From positions 44,887 through 108,886 of the forward strand of contig JAEUVJ010000069.1 in assembly GCA_016787085.1 (NCBI GenBank): a DNA stretch of 64,000 bases, written 5' to 3'. Position numbers and translations under genes: made by a program. Shown here one piece after another: positions 43,567-51,627 of this stretch. Each line of letters begins with the position of its first letter. Position 1 is the first letter of the stretch. The notes below the pieces were generated by a model. That model did not search any database and was not told the DNA's origin. It was given only the letters and a program-made list of their open reading frames with translations. The DNA is from Chitinophagaceae bacterium (GTDB lineage Bacteria; Bacteroidota; Bacteroidia; Chitinophagales; Chitinophagaceae).

Positions 43567-46500
43567 TCAGAACTGCCATCCTAATGATACCAGCGGTATT
43601 TTATCTTCATTTGAAACAGTATAACTGATAGTGGTCACTAATTTCCTCAATGGGGCAAACCATACACCGCCTCCATACCCTGTTTTCCATTTATTCACCG
43701 GATCATTATCCGCCCATACCCGGCCCATATCATGAAACAGAAGCAAACCCAAAGAGCCGGGAAAAAGGTAAGTTCTGAAATCCGCCAGCTTCACCCTTAT
43801 CTCCGTATTGTTATAGGCCATTGACCGGCCGGCAAACCGGTACCTGCGGTATCCTCTCAGGTTATCCAGTCCTCCTACATATTGCGCCTGGAAAAATTCA
43901 AAATCACCAAAGTTATGCCCGGCGCCAAACCGGGTAGCTAATACAAAGCCTGCCTGTTTGCTGAAGCTGATAAAAAGTGACATATCGGAACGTACCTGTG
44001 TAACGCTATGGCTATTATCGTTCAGGCCTTTTAAGGCCTTTACCGACGTTAGCCAGTTGATCCCTCTTGAGGGTAGAGATTTACTATTGCGATTGTCAAT
44101 GCTAAAAGTCAATACGCCCCCTGCAAAAGATTGTTTACTGAATAATGTGCCGGGGTCAAGCCCGTTACTGGCCGTATTGAGAATGAAACGCTCTTTGTTA
44201 TCATCAGTGTCTAATGAAAAGAACTGGAATGCCGGTCCGATGGTCATGCTGGCAGTAGTGCCCATATTTTTTCTCATGACCAATGAAATGTCGCCAGCCT
44301 GGTAGCGGGCACGATAATACCTGAATTGACCGGGTTTTGTTTTATCATAGACGGATCCGTTACCATACCCGAAGAAATTAGCGGTAGCATTAGGCGCTTT
44401 GATATCGGCATTGAACAGCAGGTCTCCCTTTTTTCCAAGTACGCCTATAAATTCACTATTCCATTTAAAATTATAGGCCTTTGTCGCCAGTGCGTGGTTC
44501 ACTGCCAGTTGGTGCATGGCTTTATACGGTTTTTTGCGAAACCCATGTCGTATCATTTTGAAGGAAGCGCCCAGGAATAATCCATCGTCCGGATTGAAAT
44601 TAAAGGAGAGAAAAGGAATGTTCTGGTTGTACGCATAATAAAGCCGTTCATATTTATTCACGTCAGGGTCATCTGATATTTTTGAGTGAATACTACCTTT
44701 TACTGTATTTGGCTCCCTATCCGTATCATACGCCATATTCTTTCCGGCCGGCGAAGAAGCATTACTTTCAAATACATCATTTCCGCTTCCGCCGATCATC
44801 CTGATCCTGATCTTGCCTCCCCCGCCATGTACTACAAACTTATCATCTCCACCCATCGCATATAAACGGATCTCTTTAGTAACAGCCGGATCAAACTTTC
44901 TTTCATACATTTTTTTAGCCTGCTCCCCTTCCTTTGTGATCTTGAATACCTGTACCATCACTGACCCGTCACTGTTTCTCGTAATATCAAAAAGCTCATT
45001 CTTATCACTGGCTGTCACACTCACGATCTTTGAAAGAAAACGATAATAGCCTATCATTTCATCGGCAAAATATTTGCGGCGCTCTTTCAGTTTCTCTATG
45101 ATCTCTTTATTACGGGGCAGGTCCTTTATGGCAGCAGGTTGCAAACTCAGCGCTTTTTCGATCAGCTCATCGGTCATTAAAGGGAGAAATGCCTGGATGG
45201 CTTTTTTCCAGTCACTTTCATCCGGCTCTGAGAGAAAAGCACGGTCAACGTTCCTGGCATTGAAATTATACGTGTTGATATTGATCGCTTTTGTCCGGAA
45301 GCCCTGTACCTGCGGCGATATCCAGGGCTTGCGTGCAACAGAAGGCAGCAACCCCGAGCTGACAAAGAAAGGCTGGTCCCTGTCGCGGGGTATAGGGTAA
45401 TAGGTTTTGCCTTTGCCATTATCTTCCACACCCCAGCGCCATTGATCTTCGTGCCGGTCCCAATCCATCATGAACATATCGAGCAGCCTTGCTTTCAGCA
45501 GCGCTTGCTGGTCAAGTTCGTTATCGTTATCATCTTTCAGTTTTTCAACCATTTCATCCGTGCTGTATGACTTTTTAACATTGCCGGGCACTCTTTCTTC
45601 AAACAATGCAAAGCGGTTGGCAAAATCAGTCCTGAATTTTCCGAGCCGGGGATCATCAGGGATATACACGAGCCGGGGCTGGGTATGCGGCACTCCGACA
45701 GCTTCTGCCAATGGCGGAACAGATAGTGCCGCATAAGGGTAGGAGGCCGAAACGCCATCGGATACAAGATCTTTTACAAATGTCCCCCGCAGGTCTGGTG
45801 GCAATGCGGCATCGGTCACCGCCTTTTCTACTAACCGCATCACATACTGCTTACCCGACGGATCCTCCAGCCTTAGTGATTGGGTCTGGTGTCCTCCTCC
45901 TCTTTTTAGCGGTGTAAGTCCTCCATATTCTTTTCCCAGGTTGATCACCGGAACACGGATCGGTGTTTTCCATTCCCGGCGGTAATTTTTTCCGAGAAGA
46001 AGATGACGTATACCATTTGATCTGAATTTTTCCGATCCTGTTACCATGACAGAATCAGGGAATGATCGTACAAGTTCTTCTGTTGTTTTTTGCAAAACAG
46101 GCAGATCGTTGAGCTTTTTTACAAAGACCGGCTGCTGAAGGCCGTTGCCGGACAGTGTATAGAACTTTACTTCGGCTTTCCCATCTGAGGTTACTTCTAC
46201 TACTGCAAAACCGTTCTCTTCTTTGGCAAACAAACTTTTCTTCCCTTTTCTTACCCTTGTGGTCTTGGAAGCCGATCCGCTAACGATATACGGAATACTG
46301 TCATGCAGCAAGAACTGCAGGCTATGCTCATGACCTGCTGCATGTATCACATTCGGGTGCAGCTTCATGATCTCCTCTATACGCCGGATCATGTTTTTGT
46401 ATTGCGGATGCTTTGTATCCTGTATGTTGCCAAACACCCCTCTCGCTAAAGGGTAAACAGAACCGATCACAGGCAAGGGGATGTAGAGACCGGGTGAGGC

Positions 46501-47214
46501 ATCTGTCAAAGGAAAAATATGCTGTTTCAGTGTGAAGTACCCGCCATGTGCGCCATACGTATAGAACGGGTGATGCATAGCCAGCAGGATCAGCCTGTCG
46601 GGATAAGAACCAATAATATCCTTCAGGGCGGTCACTACTTCTTCCTCTGTTTTATAATCGCAATCTGATTCCAGGTCTGTTTTCTCTCCCTGCTGCAGCC
46701 ACCATTGGCTATCCATAAATACTATTACTACTTTATCACCCAGTAACACTTCTACCGGTCCGGGACATCCATTGGCAGGCAACACCTGTACATTAGGCAA
46801 TCCCAGTTTGGTAATATAATTCCATTGTTGCCGCGCCTGCTCCAGCCCCCCGGTCTTTCCTTTTTTCCAGTCATGATTCCCCGGAATAAAAAAAGCTTTA
46901 GCACTTTTTCCCTGTACAACGGACACCTGGTAGTCCAGTATTGCTTTTGCAGCAGCATAACTTTTATTTCCTTCGCCGGGCAGGCCAACCGGGTAAATAT
47001 TATCACCAAGGTAAATAAGTGTATTGCTGCTGTCGTCCCAGTTCACATGCTGTTTCAGCCAGTCGCAGACAAGGTGTTTCCCGTTCTTTAATTCCCCGGC
47101 ATCTCCAGTCAGGAATATCCGTTGTACTATCCGGCCATTGTTGTTTTCCTGCGCTATCACAAAAGACAATAACTGGCTCAGGATAAAAACCCCTTTAAGT
47201 ATATATCGTTTCAT
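43567..47214 (-). CDS. Metallophosphoesterase / kinase-like / BamA-type barrel fusion protein
   Basis: 1215 residues. Signal peptide (MKRYILKGVFILSQLLSFVIAQ). Residues about 30-340 are a calcineurin-like phosphoesterase with all metal motifs: LTGDAGE, YLGDNIYP, FIPGNHDW, LAMHHPFYTYG and HAAGHEHS. Residues about 430-720 contain MMDWDRHEDQW (near 584) and YPIPRDRDQPF (near 605), resembling the catalytic and metal motifs of CotH/Fam20-type or HipA-like kinases. The C-terminal third (about 850-1215) is a beta-barrel with GGLDNLRGYRRYRF, the RGY signature of BamA/surface-antigen proteins, ending in LGWQF. It would be anchored in the outer membrane with the enzyme domains in the periplasm or at the surface. 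Barrel and esterase calls are firm; the kinase-like part is tentative. Confidence 0.85.
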   Translation of the reverse strand: MKRYILKGVFILSQLLSFVIAQENNNGRIVQRIFLTGDAGELKNGKHLVCDWLKQHVNWDDSSNTLIYLGDNIYPVGLPGEGNKSYAAAKAILDYQVSVVQGKSAKAFFIPGNHDWKKGKTGGLEQARQQWNYITKLGLPNVQVLPANGCPGPVEVLLGDKVVIVFMDSQWWLQQGEKTDLESDCDYKTEEEVVTALKDIIGSYPDRLILLAMHHPFYTYGAHGGYFTLKQHIFPLTDASPGLYIPLPVIGSVYPLARGVFGNIQDTKHPQYKNMIRRIEEIMKLHPNVIHAAGHEHSLQFLLHDSIPYIVSGSASKTTRVRKGKKSLFAKEENGFAVVEVTSDGKAEVKFYTLSGNGLQQPVFVKKLNDLPVLQKTTEELVRSFPDSVMVTGSEKFRSNGIRHLLLGKNYRREWKTPIRVPVINLGKEYGGLTPLKRGGGHQTQSLRLEDPSGKQYVMRLVEKAVTDAALPPDLRGTFVKDLVSDGVSASYPYAALSVPPLAEAVGVPHTQPRLVYIPDDPRLGKFRTDFANRFALFEERVPGNVKKSYSTDEMVEKLKDDNDNELDQQALLKARLLDMFMMDWDRHEDQWRWGVEDNGKGKTYYPIPRDRDQPFFVSSGLLPSVARKPWISPQVQGFRTKAININTYNFNARNVDRAFLSEPDESDWKKAIQAFLPLMTDELIEKALSLQPAAIKDLPRNKEIIEKLKERRKYFADEMIGYYRFLSKIVSVTASDKNELFDITRNSDGSVMVQVFKITKEGEQAKKMYERKFDPAVTKEIRLYAMGGDDKFVVHGGGGKIRIRMIGGSGNDVFESNASSPAGKNMAYDTDREPNTVKGSIHSKISDDPDVNKYERLYYAYNQNIPFLSFNFNPDDGLFLGASFKMIRHGFRKKPYKAMHQLAVNHALATKAYNFKWNSEFIGVLGKKGDLLFNADIKAPNATANFFGYGNGSVYDKTKPGQFRYYRARYQAGDISLVMRKNMGTTASMTIGPAFQFFSLDTDDNKERFILNTASNGLDPGTLFSKQSFAGGVLTFSIDNRNSKSLPSRGINWLTSVKALKGLNDNSHSVTQVRSDMSLFISFSKQAGFVLATRFGAGHNFGDFEFFQAQYVGGLDNLRGYRRYRFAGRSMAYNNTEIRVKLADFRTYLFPGSLGLLLFHDMGRVWADNDPVNKWKTGYGGGVWFAPLRKLVTTISYTVSNEDKIPLVSLGWQF

Positions 47215-47250
47215 TGCAGCTGTGATTGGTTATATTCGAAATGAACTCTT

Positions 47251-48081
47251 TCATGGCGTATAGGGAAAATAAAGCAAAGAACCTTTGCCCTGTATGCCTT
47301 CATTGGATATGAACATATCGCCGTTAGGCGCAAATGTGATCCCCTCCGGCTGCTGAAAATGATCCGGGTTGATCTCATACACTTTTTCCAGAACACCTGT
47401 GCGGCTGCATTGCAGCAATACTTTCCCCACTGATGCTATGATGAATAATTTGTCCATAGCCGGGTTCAACGCAGCAGCAGAAGGTCTGCATTCGATCTGG
47501 TTGTCTTTGGCCATACGCCGTATATCACTCCATTTGATCGTAAAGTACACTTGCGGCAGAAATTCTTTTGTGGCCAGGTCAAACTGATAGGCGTTGATAC
47601 TTGTACTACCCCGGCCACATTCTTTGCATATCAGTATCAGCCTTTCTAACGCCCTATCATAATAAAGACTTTCAAACTCCACTCCTTTACCAAACTTGTT
47701 CTCAAATTGACCCACCAGCTTATTTTCCGTCACTGTCACCTGGAAAATATGTCCTTTACTGTTCATCACATAATAATGATCACCTGCCTTTACCACATCT
47801 TCATAATCCCCCCTTTTTCCAAAATCAAAAGCTTCGTGCTTCCCGGTGAAAGGATCAACAAAAAATATCTTCCCGGTTTCATCATTGATCGCTACCAGCC
47901 TGTTCTGGCCGATATAATCAATTCCCGATATCTCCCGCAATGGCCTTTTAAGGATCACCATGCTTTTTTCATGATCTGCATAGCCGGGTATGGCTGGCAC
48001 AAAGGACTTTCCATCCAGCCTGTCGCAACTTCCGGCTACTATGACATAAAAAAATAAAAACGACAGGAAAAGCGATCTCAT
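47251..48081 (-). CDS. Lipoprotein with SdiA-regulated-type beta-propeller domain
   Basis: 276 residues. Lipoprotein signal (MRSLFLSFLFFYVIVAGSC, lipidated Cys19). The mature protein has repeated beta-propeller motifs: LREISGIDYIGQNRLVAINDETGKIFFVDPFTG, GDYEDVVKAGDHYYVMNSKG and PEGITFAPNGDMFISNEG, typical of the SdiA-regulated family (PF06977). It may bind or hydrolyse a small ligand in the periplasm; function unproven. It ends 36 bp before the large fusion gene on the same strand, so the two are likely co-transcribed. Confidence 0.85.
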   Translation of the reverse strand: MRSLFLSFLFFYVIVAGSCDRLDGKSFVPAIPGYADHEKSMVILKRPLREISGIDYIGQNRLVAINDETGKIFFVDPFTGKHEAFDFGKRGDYEDVVKAGDHYYVMNSKGHIFQVTVTENKLVGQFENKFGKGVEFESLYYDRALERLILICKECGRGSTSINAYQFDLATKEFLPQVYFTIKWSDIRRMAKDNQIECRPSAAALNPAMDKLFIIASVGKVLLQCSRTGVLEKVYEINPDHFQQPEGITFAPNGDMFISNEGIQGKGSLLYFPYTP

Positions 48082-48135
48082 TGCTCTAATTTACACCCTT
48101 TTATTACTTAATTTAGAGGTATTGCCGGGTAACTT

Positions 48136-49386
48136 ATGAATGAAGAAATATTATTGCAGGATTGTAAACAATTCGTTACGGATCTTTTTGAAGATAAAGT
48201 AAGCAGAGGTTTCTTCTTTCATAATATCCGTCATACGCAGACCGTGGTAAAGGCCGTAGAAGACATGGCCATTTATTACCAGTTGCAGGGCGAAGACCGG
48301 CTGGCCGTGTTAGTAGCCGCCTGGTTTCATGATACCGGTTACAGCCAGGGCGTGGGAAGCAACCATGAAGAAGAAAGTGTTCGTATTGCCGCTGCCTATC
48401 TTGAAAAAAAAGAGATTCCTCCTGCGGTCATAGAAAAGGTCAGTAAGTGCATCATGGCCACCAAAATGCCACAATCACCCAACAGCCTTATTGAGCAGAT
48501 CATCTGCGATGCCGATCTTTCTCACCTTGGTACTCAAGATTTTGAAAAAGAAAGCAAACTCCTACGCAAGGAATTCTCTTCTGCTTTTAATAAAGACATC
48601 AGTAAAAAGGACTGGCGGAAAGAGAATATACAATTCTTTCAGTCACACCGCTATTTCACTGATTATGGCCGTTCACGGCTCGAACCGGTAAAACAGGAGC
48701 ATTTGCATGAGATGCTGGGCCATGAAAAAGAAAAAGATGAAAAGGGAGCTGATGAAAAAAATAAAAAGGATAAAACGGTAAAGGAACAGCATATCCCGGA
48801 AGTAAAATCACCTGTTAGCGAAAAACCAGAAAAAGATAAACAAAAAGAAAGCAGGACCGAGCGGGGTACCGCTACGATGTTCCGCATCATGAGTGACAAC
48901 CACGTCAGCCTGAGCCAGATGGCCGACAGTAAGGCCAACATTATGATATCCGTGAATACCATCGTGCTTTCCATACTTGTATCGGTGCTTTTCGGCAAAC
49001 TGCAGTATTATCCCCAGTTCATTATTCCTACCATCATTCTTGCATCCGTTTGCCTGGCAGCTATCATTTTTGCTATCCTGGCTACGAGGCCTAATATCAC
49101 CCGTGGCACTTTCAACAAGGAAGATGTACAACAAAAAAAAGTGAACCTGCTTTTCTTCGGAAATTTTCACAAAATGGACCTGCCGGATTATGACTGGGCG
49201 ATGAAAGAAATGATGAATGACCGGGAATATCTTTATGGCAGCATGATCAAGGATATTTACTTTTTGGGTATTGTGCTGGCAAAAAAATACCGGCGGCTCC
49301 GCACTTCCTACACCATTTTCATGTATGGGTTGATCATTGCCATCGTTGCTTTCATCGTAGCAGCGATCATCGGCACTCCTTCCTAG
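48136..49386 (+). CDS. HD-domain phosphohydrolase fused to a Pycsar-effector-type membrane domain (DUF5706)
   Basis: 416 residues. N-terminal HD domain (about 8-195) with metal ligands His33 (RHTQ), His65-Asp66 (WFHDTGY) and an Asp in CDADLSHLG near 125. A highly charged Lys/Glu linker follows (about 200-245). The C-terminal domain (about 250-416) starts FRIMSDNHVSLSQMADSKANIMISVNT and has two adjacent membrane helices (about 275-320) and a third at the end (about 391-413). This last domain is the DUF5706 fold annotated as Pycsar system effector in anti-phage systems. No cyclase gene is adjacent. Role could be nucleotide signalling or defence; this is inference. Confidence 0.88.
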   Translation: MNEEILLQDCKQFVTDLFEDKVSRGFFFHNIRHTQTVVKAVEDMAIYYQLQGEDRLAVLVAAWFHDTGYSQGVGSNHEEESVRIAAAYLEKKEIPPAVIEKVSKCIMATKMPQSPNSLIEQIICDADLSHLGTQDFEKESKLLRKEFSSAFNKDISKKDWRKENIQFFQSHRYFTDYGRSRLEPVKQEHLHEMLGHEKEKDEKGADEKNKKDKTVKEQHIPEVKSPVSEKPEKDKQKESRTERGTATMFRIMSDNHVSLSQMADSKANIMISVNTIVLSILVSVLFGKLQYYPQFIIPTIILASVCLAAIIFAILATRPNITRGTFNKEDVQQKKVNLLFFGNFHKMDLPDYDWAMKEMMNDREYLYGSMIKDIYFLGIVLAKKYRRLRTSYTIFMYGLIIAIVAFIVAAIIGTPS

Positions 49387-49390
49387 TCAT

Positions 49391-49831
49391 TTATTTTCTG
49401 GGCAAATATGCGATCAGCTCTATTTCCAGCCTGGCATCTGCCATGTAAAGCCTGCTGATCTGCACCCAGGTCGCTGCCGGGAAATCGCCTTTATAAAAAG
49501 TTTTTCGTATTGCATTATACTGTTTCATGGCTTCGATATCCGTGGTATATAAATTCTCCTTCACTACATTCTGAAAACTGGCACCATAATGCTGCAGTGT
49601 CTTCTCCAGTGCAGTGTACACTCTTTTGATCCCTTCCGGCGTCACCTCCCTGGCTACCGTTCCGGAAATATAGATCACATTGTCAATTTTTACTGCCTGC
49701 GCATAACCAGCTGTGGTATCCTGGTCACCCACTCCCCAGTTGAATTTTTCTTTTTTAATATTGTTTTCCTGGGCGGAAACGGATGATACCAGTATGCCGG
49801 AGATAATAAGAAGTAAAAAATATTTTTCCAT
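49391..49831 (-). CDS. Secreted RidA-like protein lacking the conserved arginine
   Basis: 146 residues from the ATG at 49831. Signal peptide (MEKYFLLLIISGILVSSVSAQ), so it is exported, unlike cytoplasmic RidA. The RidA/YjgF fold is clear: YAQAVKIDNVIYISGTVA, LEKTLQHYGASFQNVVKENLYTTDI and RLEIELIAYLP. The arginine that binds substrate carboxylate in RidA (PAR motif) is replaced: the sequence reads PAAT with Ala120. Enamine/imine deaminase activity is therefore doubtful. The ORF could start upstream at 49939, but that adds residues before a perfect signal peptide. Confidence 0.85.
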   Translation of the reverse strand: MEKYFLLLIISGILVSSVSAQENNIKKEKFNWGVGDQDTTAGYAQAVKIDNVIYISGTVAREVTPEGIKRVYTALEKTLQHYGASFQNVVKENLYTTDIEAMKQYNAIRKTFYKGDFPAATWVQISRLYMADARLEIELIAYLPRK

Positions 49832-50392
49832 ACGCTGTCTTTTATACAAGCTACTGAATAAGAGTTTCATATCCCGGGAAATTATATAAGCGGTTGCTCC
49901 GGTATTTTCCGCCGGATAACAGCATGTGATTGCTGTCATGCTTTTTAATCTCAGGAGTTATTTACCTTTAAAAGAACCAAAATCATTTTCGTGAAAAAGG
50001 TTATCCATCTGCTTTCCGCAGATGCTATTTCGTTTTCAGTTATTACACAAAATGTTGGGATAGGAACCGCATCACCATTAGAAAAGCCAAGTGCAGATTC
50101 TGCATCCGGCTATGGCATTTCACATGAATATTCTTTGATCAAACTTTCGACCTATAGTTGATGATGTTTTAGGGAACTAATATGGCGCAGAGCCAGTAAC
50201 GGGTTATCATCTGAAAAGCAAATAATGTCTGATAACACTATAATAGAGCCGGTTATTGATACTACTACTTTTGTTTATACCATTCGGGCAATGACTTATC
50301 CTGATAATTGAGGTGGATTTGAAATTAATTGCGCAGAGTTCTGATCACTTATATGGTCTCGGAACCAGATTACTAAAAATAAAAAAATAATT
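49832..50392. other. 560-bp region without an intact gene
   Basis: Low-density, AT-rich DNA carrying a decayed copy of the following gene's N-terminus (49991-50161) and an isolated 28-codon frame near 50227. It looks like a degenerate gene relict in front of the C1q-domain protein. Confidence 0.55.
49991..50161 (+). pseudogene. Decayed relative of the tail-fibre-like/C1q protein
   Basis: A 56-codon frame from a GTG reading VKKVIHLLSADAI..., then TQNVGIGTASPLEKPSADSASG before a stop. The QNVGIGT.SP.EK signature is the canonical mature start of the family represented intact by the next gene (QNVGIGTITPGGKLEIR). The signal region is degraded and the rest is missing, so it is read as a remnant. 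Confidence 0.6.
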
Positions 50393-51574
50393 ATGAATAC
50401 ATTCATAGCTGGTTTAGTAAAACCATACATACGAGTATTATCCCTGATTCTTGCTATACTGTTTTGTTTCGAAGTATTCCCGCAAAACGTAGGTATTGGT
50501 ACCATCACCCCTGGGGGAAAACTTGAAATTCGCCATACAAGCAGTTTATCGGATCCAACATTATTATTGTATGATAACAATTTAGCTAATTATGCCCGGC
50601 TGCAATTACAGAATGCCAGCGGCAATAAATACTGGCATTTGGCAGGATTTATTGATAATGCAGCTGACAGTAATTCGAGGCTTAATTTTTTTCATAGTGT
50701 GAATGGTGATTTGCTGAGTATCCGCGGTGATGGCCGTATAGGAATTGGGACTTCCAATGCTGCTGTGAAGCTGCATATTCGGGGTGGTACAACAGAAAAA
50801 ATAAGATTAGAAGGATCGGCAAGTTCGATAGGTTTCTACTCCATTTTCGATGGAAGCCAGCAGGCTTTATTGGATTATTCAGGTTTTGGCCTCCGACTTG
50901 CTACGTTTCCGGGAACAGGCTGGCCAATTCGGTTTTATACCAACGGACTGGAGGTCGTCACATTTTTATCAGGTGGAAATGTGGGAATCGGCAATATCAA
51001 TCCTGCTTATAAACTTGAAGTGAATGGAACGGCCAATATCAGCAATACACTTTACTTAAACGGGCAAGCTGGTACAACTGGACAAATATTGACTTCTGCA
51101 GGCACAGGTTCAGTGCCAACATGGGAAAATCCACCACAGGCGCCGCAAATTTCATTTTTTGCTTTCCTAAGTGCAAATACAAGCATTTCCTCAGGTACTC
51201 CAACTACTATTACCGGCTATGGCGAATTACATGATGATGGCAGTAATTTTAACACAGTAACAGGCCAGTTTACAGCACCTGAAAACGGAGTTTATCATTT
51301 TGATGCAAAAATGCAATTGCAGTCACCCCCTTCTGGTAATACACCACTTACAATCAGAATTAAAAAGAATGGTGCTGTTTTTGAAGGATGTCAGTCTGAT
51401 ATTATCCTGCAGGCAGTAACAGGTTATTCTTTTTCAATTGCTCATGGGCTTACCATAAAACTTTTAGCCGGCGATGTGGTTTCAGTTGAACTCACACAAA
51501 ATGCAACCGGATCATTAAGCCTGAACGGTGGAGGGTCTTCTGCTTCCTGCTTTTCCGGATTCAGGTTATATTAA
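50393..51574 (+). CDS. Secreted tail-fibre-like protein with C-terminal C1q-type domain
   Basis: 393 residues. Signal peptide in the first ~38 residues, mature start QNVGIGTITPGGKLEIR. The body has repeated 'GRIGIGTSNAAVKLHIRG' and 'GNVGIGNINPAYKLEVNGTANIS' units, as in phage tail-fibre and Bacteroidota surface proteins. The C-terminal ~135 residues (ISFFAFLSANTSISSG...GVYHFDAKMQLQ...FSGFRLY) match the C1q/TNF-like jelly roll. Likely a secreted or surface adhesin. A truncated relative lies just upstream. Confidence 0.85.
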   Translation: MNTFIAGLVKPYIRVLSLILAILFCFEVFPQNVGIGTITPGGKLEIRHTSSLSDPTLLLYDNNLANYARLQLQNASGNKYWHLAGFIDNAADSNSRLNFFHSVNGDLLSIRGDGRIGIGTSNAAVKLHIRGGTTEKIRLEGSASSIGFYSIFDGSQQALLDYSGFGLRLATFPGTGWPIRFYTNGLEVVTFLSGGNVGIGNINPAYKLEVNGTANISNTLYLNGQAGTTGQILTSAGTGSVPTWENPPQAPQISFFAFLSANTSISSGTPTTITGYGELHDDGSNFNTVTGQFTAPENGVYHFDAKMQLQSPPSGNTPLTIRIKKNGAVFEGCQSDIILQAVTGYSFSIAHGLTIKLLAGDVVSVELTQNATGSLSLNGGGSSASCFSGFRLY

Positions 51575-51627
51575 TGCTAAACCTGGTCAAATTTTCTGCC
51601 GGCATTTGTCTGAACTTGAAATTATGG

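Noticed and set aside
50227..50313. 28-codon frame (starting MSDNTIIEPVID) upstream of the C1q-domain gene
   Set aside because: Too short, with no signal or similarity that I can see. It is better viewed as part of the decayed region.
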